DNA of 64,000 nucleotides from Thermoflexus sp. Lineage in GTDB: Bacteria; Chloroflexota; Anaerolineae; Thermoflexales; Thermoflexaceae. A program made the translations under genes and the position numbers. Where the stretch lies: contig NZ_DAOUCJ010000110.1 of NCBI RefSeq assembly GCF_034432235.1, positions 10,038 to 74,037 of the forward strand. Reading direction: 5' to 3'. The first letter of the stretch is position 1. Each line of letters opens with the position of its first letter. Below the pieces are notes generated by a model that saw only the letters and a list, made by a program, of their open reading frames with translations, did not search any database and was not told the origin of the DNA. Shown in pieces: positions 36,396 to 45,461 of this stretch.

Positions 36396-37739
36396 TCACC
36401 GGATCAACTTCATCCGCGGCCGCCCGATGGGGCCCAGGCCCTGCTGGGCAATGATGGAGATCTTGCTGCCTGACAGATCGATCCGCCACGCCAGGATGGC
36501 CCCGGCATCGGTCACGATGTTGCCTGCGCTGGACATGCGGACCAGCCCCACCGGCGCGTAGATCAGGCCGTTCCAGTAGATATTGGGGGCACTCGCCTGG
36601 ATCACTGGGTTCGTCGCATCCTTCACCGGGCTGAAGAACAGGAGGTTCTTCGCCGTATATGCGTAAAGCCTCGCGCAATCCGGCTGGTTATCCCCGTTGA
36701 GATCCGGACACTTCTGCTGCTGTAATGTGATCCGCCCGGTGGCCGCTACCGTGATGGTGATCGGCGCCGTCCATCCATCCGGGATGCTCACAGTCACATC
36801 CCCTTCTACATAATACAGGGCTTGATTCACCAGGCGATAGGTGCTGAGGGTGTTGGGGCCGCACGTGCCGGCCGTCGGCGTATAAGGGGCGGTGGGGCTC
36901 AGGGTCACCCCCTGATTCGAAGAAGGCTGGAGGCAGAATTTCTGACCCGCCGCCTCCCAGTGCGATCCACCAGGCCGGAATTCAGGGATCGAATATAGCC
37001 ATTCCATTGTGATGGGAGGCGCCCCCACGCAATTTAACCCCGCATTGTTTAACTGATACGCTTCCCCCCCATACTCACATACACCGTTCTCCAGAACCAC
37101 ATGGGGCGCTTTGCTCGGATCCGCACTGGTCAGATTCAGCCCGGAGTTGGAATGGATCCCACCCTTCACATAGATATCGCTCCCGGTCAGGTTCAGGGCG
37201 TTCAGATAACAGGGGCCGTTCGTGTTCTCATTCTTGCAGAGGGCAGTCAGGGCATACTCGCCGGAGCTCCAGCCCGGGTAGTAGATCGCCGTGGCCTGGG
37301 CCGACACCCGCAAGACCGCGTGGCCCACGACCGCCGCCAGGAAGGAGCGGAAGGGGTTCTGGACCACGACCCGCACCCCCCGGGCGTTTGGAGGGACAGT
37401 CCCCGCGGGAATGGGGATCTGCACCGTATCCGAGATGTAATAGAAGGCCTGGACATTGGCGTTGACCGCATCCCCCGGTTGCCCCCCGGCGTCCGGGATC
37501 CCCTGGGCCTCCACGATCTGGTGAATGGCTTGTTGAATCGCCGATTCGTCGCCGACCCCATGCTGGGCGAACCACAGGGCGCGCGTCCCGGCCAGCGCGC
37601 CGGCGTCGGCGGCGTTCTGGGCCCGCCGCCGCTCGGCATAGGCGTGATTGCCATCGATCGCCAGCGCCGCCAGACCGATCAGCGCCGTCAGCATCAGGGC
37701 CACCAGCACCAGCGTTTGACCCGAGCCTCCTCGCGCCAT
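36396..37739 (-). CDS. TadG-like pilus protein with N-terminal Tad_N segment
   Basis: This 447-aa protein has GSGQTLVLVALMLTALIGLAALAIDG near its N-terminus, then YAERRRAQNAADAGALAGTR, the standard TadG N-terminal region. A ~350-residue secreted beta-rich domain with several cysteines follows. No von Willebrand domain is seen. ATG 37739 follows GAGGGGAAGG; TTG 37775 is less likely. Second gene of a three-gene set. Confidence 0.85.
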   Translation of the reverse strand: MARGGSGQTLVLVALMLTALIGLAALAIDGNHAYAERRRAQNAADAGALAGTRALWFAQHGVGDESAIQQAIHQIVEAQGIPDAGGQPGDAVNANVQAFYYISDTVQIPIPAGTVPPNARGVRVVVQNPFRSFLAAVVGHAVLRVSAQATAIYYPGWSSGEYALTALCKNENTNGPCYLNALNLTGSDIYVKGGIHSNSGLNLTSADPSKAPHVVLENGVCEYGGEAYQLNNAGLNCVGAPPITMEWLYSIPEFRPGGSHWEAAGQKFCLQPSSNQGVTLSPTAPYTPTAGTCGPNTLSTYRLVNQALYYVEGDVTVSIPDGWTAPITITVAATGRITLQQQKCPDLNGDNQPDCARLYAYTAKNLLFFSPVKDATNPVIQASAPNIYWNGLIYAPVGLVRMSSAGNIVTDAGAILAWRIDLSGSKISIIAQQGLGPIGRPRMKLIR

Positions 37740-37859
37740 CCTTCCCCTCTTGGCCGTCTTCCGCAGGGCGTGCAACGGAGCCTCCGGTTTTCAATGGGAT
37801 CCTCTCGCTTCCCTGGAGAACGGAAGAACCGAACCTGGGCCGTCCAGCCCCCTTTTCCT

Positions 37860-38390
37860 TTACTGGCCTGGCATCTGGCTCGGGCCGAAATACACCCCAT
37901 CCGGCGGAAACAGCGTCCGCCCGGACCGATACTGGATCTGAACCTTCGGCAGCAGCGCCTGGATCAGGGGGGTCACTGGGGTCGTCTGAACCCGAACCTC
38001 CACCACGACGCGGTCCTCCCGCTTGAGGACGAAATTCTTCCCCGTCGGCGGGCACAGGACCGGGGGATCGAACTGGCTGGTGTCATACCGGAAGGGCTCG
38101 AAGTAAACGAAGTAAGTCTGCTGGGGGATGAGGGCATTCTTGGGGCTTAACACCAGGGTCCCCTTCATGCGGTCCAGCATCGCGCCATAGCAGAACGCGT
38201 TCCACTGGTCCTGCTTCATGGCGCCGGAGGGCGCATTGGCCACGGCATAGCGCAAGGCCTCACGCACCCCGCCGGCCAGCTCTGCGTAAATCAACAGGAT
38301 CCGCCCGAAGTCGGCGATGGCCATCACCAGGAAAATCAACAACGGGAACGCCAGCGCGAACTCCACCAATCCCTGCCCCCGCCGGCTCAT
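37860..38390 (-). CDS. TadE-like pseudopilin
   Basis: This 176-aa protein starts MSRRGQGLVEFALAFPLLIF, the TadE N-terminal helix with the conserved Glu. The outer domain has two cysteines (FCYG and VLCPP) and ends in a polar tail. ATG 38390 follows GGGGGTGAGG. First gene of the Tad-like set; 120 bases separate it from the TadG-like gene. Confidence 0.85.
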   Translation of the reverse strand: MSRRGQGLVEFALAFPLLIFLVMAIADFGRILLIYAELAGGVREALRYAVANAPSGAMKQDQWNAFCYGAMLDRMKGTLVLSPKNALIPQQTYFVYFEPFRYDTSQFDPPVLCPPTGKNFVLKREDRVVVEVRVQTTPVTPLIQALLPKVQIQYRSGRTLFPPDGVYFGPSQMPGQ

Positions 38391-38810
38391 CCTCACCCCC
38401 TATCGGTCTGGACTTCTACTTCTTCCACAAATGATACCGAAAATTTGCCAGAAAAGATACGATTTAACGAATTTCATACACTGGTTATGTTTTTATAACC
38501 GACATATAGAGGGTGAAATAAGCGATCTGATCCCTTCGGGATGGATTGGGCCGGGCTCCGATAAAGAGGGCGGGACGGCCTTTCCCTGTGGCCCTCTGGA
38601 CATGGGGAGGGGGAAGGGGCCTCGGACCTCACCCCCCGGCCCCCTTCCCTATGAGGGAAGGGGCGCCTGAAAATCCCCCCCCGTTTCGGGGAGAGGACAG
38701 ACTTCGGGGCTGGGCAGGATCCCTTCGGCGCTCCGCCTGGCCCGTGCACGGTGCTACAATGGGGACAAGAAGGTGCCTGCCTGCGTGACCCTCCGAGGAG
38801 GTTGTTTCCC
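38391..38810. other. intergenic region with AT-rich promoter zone and a palindromic repeat
   Basis: An unusually AT-rich block (38400-38520) probably holds the promoter of the Tad-like genes. It contains GGTTAT-N6-ATAACC (38483-38500). A C/G-rich block (38630-38700) follows. GTGCTACAAT at 38751-38760 is an extended -10 box for the DUF3105 gene. Confidence 0.45.
38641..38663. repeat. 10-bp palindromic hairpin in a C-rich block
   Basis: CCCCTTCCCT (38641-38650) and AGGGAAGGGG (38654-38663) pair around ATG. The block resembles dispersed C-rich palindromic elements of GC-rich bacteria. Copy number cannot be judged from one window. Confidence 0.45.
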
Positions 38811-39404
38811 GTGGCGAGGAAAAAGAAAACGCAGAGGCCAGCCCGCCGCGCCCCTCATCAATGGCTGCTGGGAGGGCTGGGGATCGCCCTCCTGCTTCTC
38901 ATCGTCGGCGGGCTGGGGTGGTGGCTCCGATCCCAGAACGCCGCGTATGCCGCCTTTCAAGCGGCCGTGCAACGAGGCCAGCCCGCGCTCCAGCGCGTGG
39001 AATCGTTCCCCGACGAAGGCCGGGCCCATCTGGAACCCGGGGAGCGCGCGACCTATCGAACGGATCCCCCCACTTCCGGCCCTCACAGCCCGGAGTGGGT
39101 GAACCCTGGCTTTTACACGACGGAACAGCCCCCCGAACGCCTTGTGCACTCGTTAGAGCATGGGCACATTGTCATTTATTATGACGATCCGGGGCCGGAG
39201 GCGATCCAGACGCTGCGCACCTGGGCAGGCATGTTCACCGGCCCCTGGGATGGCGTGGTGGTCGTCCCGAAGCGGGGGCTGGGGCGCGCGGTGATCCTCA
39301 CGGCATGGACTCGCATGCTGCGTCTGGAGCCCTTCGATCCCGATGCCGCTGCCGCCTTCATCGACGCCTTCCGCGGCCGCGGGCCGGAACACCCCGTGCG
39401 GTAG
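38811..39404 (+). CDS. DUF3105 membrane-anchored protein
   Basis: This 197-aa protein has a basic N-terminus (ARKKKTQRP) and a membrane segment (about 22-42). A DUF3105 domain follows with TDPPTSGPHSPEW, LVHSLEHGHIVIYYDDP and the histidine-rich turn typical of the family. GTG 38811 follows GAGGAGG by nine bases. The function of DUF3105 is unknown; the conserved His residues suggest metal binding. Confidence 0.85.
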   Translation: MARKKKTQRPARRAPHQWLLGGLGIALLLLIVGGLGWWLRSQNAAYAAFQAAVQRGQPALQRVESFPDEGRAHLEPGERATYRTDPPTSGPHSPEWVNPGFYTTEQPPERLVHSLEHGHIVIYYDDPGPEAIQTLRTWAGMFTGPWDGVVVVPKRGLGRAVILTAWTRMLRLEPFDPDAAAAFIDAFRGRGPEHPVR

Positions 39405-39413
39405 CGGAACCGT

Positions 39414-40670
39414 TCACCGGATCCGCAGGGCGGTCAGGAAGCGAAGGGCCATTCCGGTGGTGGAAACGAGCATGGCGATCGCCGCCCCTACCCCACCCCA
39501 TCGGGGGATGAGCGCCAGGTTCATGACGAGATTCGTAGTGGCCCCCAGCGCGAAGGTGAGCAACAAACGGCCGGATCGCCCCTGGCTGATCCACACGGTG
39601 GCCCCGAGGCCGGAGAGGAACGCCGGGATCCACGACCAGGCCAGCCATCGCAGCATGGGGATCGCCGGAAGATAGCGCGTTCCGAACGGCAGCCGGATCA
39701 GGGGATCGGCCAGCAGGGAAACCCCCATGGCCATGCCCGCCGCGAGGATCAGATATCCTCCCAGGATGCGCCGGGCGCGATAGGCCGGTATCTCCTCCCG
39801 GGCCAGTCGGGGGAGCAGCGCCACGGTGGCCGCGCTGTTGATCAGCAACCCGGTCTCATAGAACCGATAGGCCAGGCTGTAGAAGCCCGCCTCGGCGGAT
39901 CCCCGCAGGCTGAGCAACAGCAAACTATCGGCGCGGGCGTAAAGCGCCCCCAGAAGGCCGAAGGCCAGCATCCTCACCCCCTCCCCCACCGCTTCGGGCG
40001 TCCACATCCGCTCCCTCCAGGATCCGGGGGCGGTTCTCATTCGCCGGGCCGCCATCCAGAGCCCGAACCCATCCAGAGCCATTGCAACCGCGAAACCGAT
40101 CCACAGAGCGGTCCAGCCCCATCGCGCCGCCATCGTCATCCCGGTGAGCCCCACCGTGCGGGTCAGGAACACCACCGTGGCCGCGCGATCCAGACGGCCG
40201 GCCGCTGCCAGACGAGCGCCCTGCCAGGAGATCCCCAGCATCAGGAAAAGGAGGGGCGTCACCAGCGGCAGCTCCTGCCGAATGGCCGGAGGCACCACGG
40301 CTCCCCATGTGGCCAGCGCAGCGAGCCCCCACAGGCCACCGATCCATGCCCCGCGCAGAAGCAGATAGGTTCTCGCCCGCGGACCGTCCTGTCGGGCCAG
40401 ATCCCGAACCATCAGCATAGAAAGGCCTGTGTCGCCGCTCTCATGGCCGAAGCGCAGCCAGCTCTGGAGGGCGCTGAAACATCCGAAGTCCGCCGGGCCT
40501 AACCAGTGGGCCAGCAGCAGCGTCTGGAAGAACCCCAGAACCCGGGACCAGAACAGCGCCATCCCCCAGAGGGCTGACTGAACGGCCAGCCGTTCCCGCC
40601 AGCGGGCGCCGATATGCCCGCTGGCCTGGAGCCGCGCGATGGACTCGATGCGCGTCCGCAGGCTCATCAT
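39414..40670 (-). CDS. polysaccharide flippase (Wzx/MATE-like)
   Basis: This 418-aa protein has about 12-14 membrane helices. The N-terminus SRVLGFFQTLLLAHWLGPADFGCFSAL is typical of Wzx-type oligosaccharide flippases. It is convergent with the DUF3105 gene and divergent from the GH2-type gene. It likely exports a lipid-linked glycan. A second flippase lies at 50.5-52 kb. Confidence 0.85.
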   Translation of the reverse strand: MMSLRTRIESIARLQASGHIGARWRERLAVQSALWGMALFWSRVLGFFQTLLLAHWLGPADFGCFSALQSWLRFGHESGDTGLSMLMVRDLARQDGPRARTYLLLRGAWIGGLWGLAALATWGAVVPPAIRQELPLVTPLLFLMLGISWQGARLAAAGRLDRAATVVFLTRTVGLTGMTMAARWGWTALWIGFAVAMALDGFGLWMAARRMRTAPGSWRERMWTPEAVGEGVRMLAFGLLGALYARADSLLLLSLRGSAEAGFYSLAYRFYETGLLINSAATVALLPRLAREEIPAYRARRILGGYLILAAGMAMGVSLLADPLIRLPFGTRYLPAIPMLRWLAWSWIPAFLSGLGATVWISQGRSGRLLLTFALGATTNLVMNLALIPRWGGVGAAIAMLVSTTGMALRFLTALRIR

Positions 40671-40763
40671 TCCGGTATCCGGAGGGATCGGCCTCAGGAT
40701 ACCACGGGCCTGGCGGCCCGGCGAGCCATGCCCTCACGGCTGTTGCGCTCGAGCCGCCCTCTG

Positions 40764-40769
40764 TATACT
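40764..40769 (+). promoter_or_regulatory. -10 box of the GH2-type gene
   Basis: TGTATACT (TATACT at 40764-40769) lies about 44 bases before ATG 40813. The -35 region (TTGCGC at 40743) has a short 15-base spacer, so this is a tentative promoter. Confidence 0.4.
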
Positions 40770-40812
40770 GGAGGGTAGCCTGCCCATATCCCGAGCCGGA
40801 GGATTCCCACCC

Positions 40813-42861
40813 ATGCGAGCCCATTTCCTTCCGCATCCCGCCGAAACCCCGTTGGAGCTGCCCGCCGAGGGCTGGCGTCAGGTTTCCCTTCCCCACCAGT
40901 GGACCCTGGATGGCGTGGAGGCGGAGGTCGGCTGGTATCGGCTGGAGCTGCCGGCGGCGGCAGGGGCCCGTCGCTGGGCTCGCCTCTACGCCGATTACTT
41001 CGGTCAGGCGTGGGCCGACAGGCAGTTCCTCGGCGCTCATGAGGGCTACTTCGAACCGTGGCTGCTGGAGCTTCCCCGGGAACCCCACACCCTCTGGATC
41101 CGGGTGGCGGCGCCGAAGGAGCCCTACGGAACCGTGTGGCCCCGCCAGAAGCATCAGATCAAGGGGATCTTCGGTCAGCACGACTGTCGCCCCGGGGGCA
41201 CCACCGCCCGCGGTCAGGAGCGGGGGACCGGCGGGCTATGGGGCGGCCTCACGATCTTCGAGACCGGGCCGGTGGCCCTGCTCCACCTCACCCATCAAGC
41301 GTTCCAGCGCCCCTCCGGCTGGCGTGTACGGATCATGCTCACCGTGGACGCCCTCGAGGCCCGCCGCGCGGAGATCGCGCTTGCGCTCCACCCGGAGAAC
41401 TTTGACGGCCCTTCCCATACAACGACCCGAATGGTGGAGCTGTCCGCGGGCCGACAAACCTTTTCTCTGATCTGGGATCTGCCGGAGCTCCCGCGCTGGG
41501 AGATCTGGGAACGGGGATTCCCCCATCTCTTCCGCCTGGAAGCGCTTATGGACGGCCAGCGCCTGACGGCTCCCATCGGCTTCCGAACCCTTGCCCAGGA
41601 GGATGACTGGCTGATCCTGAATGGGCGTCGCGTGTTCCTGCGGGGGACGAACATCATCCCCACCCAGTGGCTGGCCGCTTATACCCCGGAGGATGCCGCT
41701 CGCGATGCCCGGCTGCTGAAGGAAGCCCATCTGAACGCGGTCCGGGTGCATGCCCATCTGACCCATCCGGCTTTTTATGAAGCATGTGATCGGGAAGGGA
41801 TCCTGGTGTGGCAGGATTTCCCCCTCCAGTGGGGCTATTCGGAGGATGAAGCCTTTATCCGGGAGGCCATCCGCCAGGCACAGGCGATGGTGGACCACTT
41901 TGGGGCTCATCCCTGCATCTACCTCTGGTGCGCCCACAACGAGCCCACTCACAACCGGCACACCCTGGCCCCTCTGGTCGCCGCGGCGATCCGCGCCGCC
42001 GATCCCACCCGGCCGGTGAAGGAGGCCTCGGACTTCCGGGAGCACCCGTACCCGGGCTGGTATTGGGGGCACCTCCGGGACTTCCAGGCGCTGCCCGGCG
42101 CGCCGCTGCCCTCGGAGTTCGGGGCGCAGGCGCTGCCCCGGGCAGAGCTCCTTCGGCGCGTCCTCGGCCCCGGCGCCTGGCCGCCGAAATGGGAGACATG
42201 GGTTTATCACAACTTCCAGCCGGAGCAGACTTTCCGGGTGGCCGGCGTGGAAATGGGGGAGAGCCTGGAGGCCTTCGTGGAGAACAGCCAGCGCTACCAG
42301 GCCCGTCTTATCGAATTCGCCATCCATACCTACCGCCGGGCCAAAGGACAGATCGTCGGCTACTTTCACTTTATGTTTGTCGAGCCATGGGAGGGGATCA
42401 CCTGGGCCGTGCTGGACGTGGAGCGGGTCCCCAAGCGGGGCTATTTCGCTCTGCAGCAGGCTTCCAGCCCGGTGCTGGTCTCCATCGTCCCCTATGTGGA
42501 ACAGGCCGGGGTGGGTCAGCCGCCCTTCCGGGAGATCTGGGTCATCTCGGATCTGGATCGGCCGTTATCCCTCCGGGTCTCGCTCCGTCTGGAAGGGCCG
42601 GTGGCGCTCCCCCTGGGCGAGATGACCGTGGATCTGGCCCCCCAGGAGGCTCGCTGTATCTTCAATGTGATGGAACTGTTCGAGGCGCCGCTGGAGCAGC
42701 GGGAGACGCTGGATACGGCCAGTGCGATCCTGCGGGAATTGCCGCCAGGCCGCTATCAGGTGATCGCCGAGGCCCGCGAAGGGGAACAGCTCTGGTCGCG
42801 CCACACCGTGGAGATCGAGTACCTGGAGCCGCTGGTAAAGGAAGAGGGCGGATTCTGGTGA
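40813..42861 (+). CDS. GH2-family glycoside hydrolase (beta-mannosidase-like)
   Basis: This 682-aa protein has an N-terminal jelly roll (about 1-150), an Ig-like domain and a TIM barrel starting ILNGRRVFLRGTNIIPTQW. The acid/base is the Glu of WCAHNEPTH near residue 380 and the nucleophile the Glu of PSEFGAQ near 437. This gives the spacing of GH2 enzymes. No signal peptide is seen, so it is probably cytosolic. ATG 40813 follows GGAGG. Sugar specificity cannot be assigned. Confidence 0.85.
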   Translation: MRAHFLPHPAETPLELPAEGWRQVSLPHQWTLDGVEAEVGWYRLELPAAAGARRWARLYADYFGQAWADRQFLGAHEGYFEPWLLELPREPHTLWIRVAAPKEPYGTVWPRQKHQIKGIFGQHDCRPGGTTARGQERGTGGLWGGLTIFETGPVALLHLTHQAFQRPSGWRVRIMLTVDALEARRAEIALALHPENFDGPSHTTTRMVELSAGRQTFSLIWDLPELPRWEIWERGFPHLFRLEALMDGQRLTAPIGFRTLAQEDDWLILNGRRVFLRGTNIIPTQWLAAYTPEDAARDARLLKEAHLNAVRVHAHLTHPAFYEACDREGILVWQDFPLQWGYSEDEAFIREAIRQAQAMVDHFGAHPCIYLWCAHNEPTHNRHTLAPLVAAAIRAADPTRPVKEASDFREHPYPGWYWGHLRDFQALPGAPLPSEFGAQALPRAELLRRVLGPGAWPPKWETWVYHNFQPEQTFRVAGVEMGESLEAFVENSQRYQARLIEFAIHTYRRAKGQIVGYFHFMFVEPWEGITWAVLDVERVPKRGYFALQQASSPVLVSIVPYVEQAGVGQPPFREIWVISDLDRPLSLRVSLRLEGPVALPLGEMTVDLAPQEARCIFNVMELFEAPLEQRETLDTASAILRELPPGRYQVIAEAREGEQLWSRHTVEIEYLEPLVKEEGGFW

Positions 42862-42889
42862 TATCCCGAAGACATGGGGGTGGGATGAT

Positions 42890-43459
42890 GGGTTCCCTCA
42901 GCAGCCCGACCTGTTCCACCACTTCCCGGCGCACCAGCATACACGCTCCGGAGACCCAATCCACCTGAATGGGCTCTTTCACATCCCACCGATGCATCGG
43001 CCCAAGGCCCAGCAGGGCTTTAAACCCACGGGCCAGCAAATACCAGGGAGACTGATCCCTTCCGAAGGCAAACGGCTGGGCGCGCCCATCGGGCATCCGA
43101 AGCAGCGGGGAAAGCGCCCCTGCTTTCTCCCGGGATAGAAGCGCCTCCGCCGCGGCCTTCAGAGTCTCCGCCGAGGCCAGCACATCGCTGTTCATCAGAA
43201 CGATGACCCGACCCACAGCCACGCGCAGCCCCAGGTTCATGCCCCCGGCAAAGCCGAGATTTTTCTCGCTCCGAATCAGCGTCACAGAGGGGAATTTCTC
43301 GGAAAGAACAGCGATCGTATCATCCGTGGAGCCGTTATCCACCACAATGACCTGCCAGCCCCACGAGAGCGTCCGCTCGTAGAGCCTCTCCAGGCATTGC
43401 ATGGCCAGGTCGCAGGTGTTATGGGTTCACACAATGAGGCTCAGAAAAGGTTCGCCCAT
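42890..43459 (-). pseudogene. GT2 glycosyltransferase, nonsense codon and 3' truncation
   Basis: From ATG 43459 the frame reads MGEPFLSLIV, then TGA (43429-43427), then THNTCDLAMQCLERL, VVDNGSTDDT and LGFAGGMNLGLR. This is an otherwise perfect GT2 N-terminus and nucleotide site. Homology runs through DWVSGACMLVRREVVEQVGLL and stops near 42898, where the expected acidic D-E-D block should follow; the frame enters the region past the GH2 gene instead. The gene overlaps the 3' end of the upstream glycosyltransferase gene by 19 bases. A substitution and a rearrangement both disrupt it. Confidence 0.82.
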
Positions 43460-44565
43460 TGCCTTCTGTAAACACCAACGGTCTGAGCGGCCACCGTCTC
43501 CTGGCTATATAGGCGGGCCCGCTCCAGGCCTTTCGCTCGATATTCTGCCCGCAAATCGTGGAACTGCCGCAATCGCTCCAGACACACCGCCAGGGCTTGA
43601 GCATCCCCCTCTGGAAATATCAGCCCCGCCTCCCCCACCACCTCCGGGATCGCGCCGGAGTCGGAGCCCACAACGGGCACGCCGCAGGCCATGGCCTCCA
43701 CCAGGATACGCCCAAACTGCTCTTTCCAGACCCTTGTCGTTCGCGAGGGGAGCACGACCACGTCCACCTGAGCCAGGATCTCCGGCATCTGCTCCGGCGC
43801 GACAGGCGGAATCCAGCGCACCCGCTCGCCGATCCCCAGATCCCGCGCCAGGGCCTGAAGCGCAACGCGTTGAGGGCCCTCCCCGATGAGCCACAGTTCC
43901 ACCCCTGGGCCCAGAAGCGCCACGGCCTGGAGCAGGACGTCCAGACCCTTCTCCGGCACAAACCGTCCGGCATAAGCCACCCGAAAGGTGGTGGGATCGG
44001 TGCGGCGTTCCATTGGGCGGAAAATGCGGGTATCCACCCCAATAGGGGGGATGACCTCAGCCGGCCCCGGGTATCCCATCTCCCGGAGCACCTGGACGGC
44101 CCCCCGGCTGGCGCAAAGGATGGCGTCAGCCTCCCGCAGGGCGATCTGAGTGACCAGCCGGACATACCACTTTTTGGGGCGATGGACATTCTGCCAGGTG
44201 TGCAGGATGAGCTTCGCCCGGGGAGCGAACCACCGGCGGGCCAGGATGATCTGCAGGGCCGCCAGGCTATCCGGCTCCTCTTCGGCATGGATGATATGGG
44301 GTTGAATCACCCGCATGCCAAAGGTCAGGGTCCGGTAGAGCGCACGGTGAGGATCGTTCATCCGGCCCCATATGGGCACCCGGAGGACCGAACAGCCTGG
44401 CACCACCGGGTTCACGGGTATTTTTCCATACTCATCCTGCCAGACGGCGGGGCGGACCAGCCAGAAAGCCAGGCCGGGCTGGGCGGCCATCCACTCCAGC
44501 TTGCGCTCCATCGAAGGAGCGCGGTAGCGGGCGATGTGGAGAACCCGGATCACGCTGGCCGACAC
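43441..44565 (-). CDS. GT4-family glycosyltransferase
   Basis: This 374-aa GT-B enzyme has VAYAGRFVPEKGLDVLLQAV near residue 207 and the nucleotide-sugar site EQFGRILVEAMACGVPVVGSDSGAIPEVV near 290, containing the E-x7-E pattern of retaining GT4 enzymes. It should add a sugar to the island's surface polysaccharide. It overlaps the methyltransferase gene by 16 bases. Confidence 0.9.
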   Translation of the reverse strand: MSASVIRVLHIARYRAPSMERKLEWMAAQPGLAFWLVRPAVWQDEYGKIPVNPVVPGCSVLRVPIWGRMNDPHRALYRTLTFGMRVIQPHIIHAEEEPDSLAALQIILARRWFAPRAKLILHTWQNVHRPKKWYVRLVTQIALREADAILCASRGAVQVLREMGYPGPAEVIPPIGVDTRIFRPMERRTDPTTFRVAYAGRFVPEKGLDVLLQAVALLGPGVELWLIGEGPQRVALQALARDLGIGERVRWIPPVAPEQMPEILAQVDVVVLPSRTTRVWKEQFGRILVEAMACGVPVVGSDSGAIPEVVGEAGLIFPEGDAQALAVCLERLRQFHDLRAEYRAKGLERARLYSQETVAAQTVGVYRRQWANLF

Positions 44566-45461
44566 GCCAGGGCCTCCAGGGTTGCGAAAATATCATCCTG
44601 GGGATGAGCCGCTTTCTGCCACGCCCACCCCAGCAGGCGAACGCCCCGCCAGAGCATCAGGGCCAGCGTCCAGGGGCGGGCGCTGCCATCGGCCAGGGCG
44701 CGCGCAAGAGAGCGGGTGGCCTGCCGGATCCAACCGGGCAACGGTGGAAGCGGGGAAACTTTCCAAACGCGGATTGGAACAAGGCCCGCCTTCTCCAGCG
44801 CAAGCCGGAGGGAATCGGCCGTGAAAAGAACCAGGTGGGCTGGAGGGCGGTACGCCGTCCATGTCTCCGGTTCCCGCAGGGCCTGCCAGTGGCCGGCGTT
44901 CGGGGTGGAGAGCATCAGGAAACCCCCGGGCCGCAGGCGCTGGACCAGGCGCTGCAGTTGCGCAACCGGATCGGGGAGATGTTCCAGCACCTCCCACATC
45001 GTGATGACATCCAACTCGACCGGCGGCAGCCCGTCCACGGAAGTCACGATGGGGATACTCAGTCTGCCCGATGCTTTTGAGGCCATCTCCTCCGAGATCT
45101 CCACGCCCATCACCTCCCATCCATCGGCCCGGGCCAGTTCCAGGAAATATCCATCGGCGCAGCCGATATCCAGCAAACACCCCCGCCGGGGCAAGCGCTT
45201 TGACAAAACCCTCAGGCGCCGGCGAAAGTGAGGGGCCAGGGCTTTATGCATCGCCTCGTAATTCCGGTAACCCATATCTTCGTCCCCTGCGAAATAGCCC
45301 GGGTTCTGATACATGGCCCTGACTTGCTCAACCGGGGGCACCGGGGTGAGATAGATCGTCCCACAGCGACGGCAACGCACATATGAAAACTCCCGTCGAC
45401 GGATCATCCGGGTGTTCCCTTCAGACCATTCACAGATGGGACAGGCGGCACGCTCGTTCAC
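44550..45461 (-). CDS. SAM-dependent methyltransferase with N-terminal zinc ribbon
   Basis: This 303-aa protein has an N-terminal CPIC-x20-CRRCG zinc ribbon and a class I methyltransferase domain (LLDIGCADGYFLELA, MWEVLEHLPDP, LRPGGFLMLSTPN). This build is common in sugar or C-methyltransferases of polysaccharide clusters. GTG 45461 follows GGAGG by eight bases and overlaps the upstream stop by four bases (GTGA). The 5' reading to 45500 is less likely. Confidence 0.88.
   Translation of the reverse strand: MNERAACPICEWSEGNTRMIRRREFSYVRCRRCGTIYLTPVPPVEQVRAMYQNPGYFAGDEDMGYRNYEAMHKALAPHFRRRLRVLSKRLPRRGCLLDIGCADGYFLELARADGWEVMGVEISEEMASKASGRLSIPIVTSVDGLPPVELDVITMWEVLEHLPDPVAQLQRLVQRLRPGGFLMLSTPNAGHWQALREPETWTAYRPPAHLVLFTADSLRLALEKAGLVPIRVWKVSPLPPLPGWIRQATRSLARALADGSARPWTLALMLWRGVRLLGWAWQKAAHPQDDIFATLEALACRPA

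Noticed and set aside
43427..43429. In-frame TGA as selenocysteine or recoded codon in the GT2 gene
   Set aside because: No selenocysteine element is visible, the position is not catalytic, and the gene is also truncated at its 3' end.
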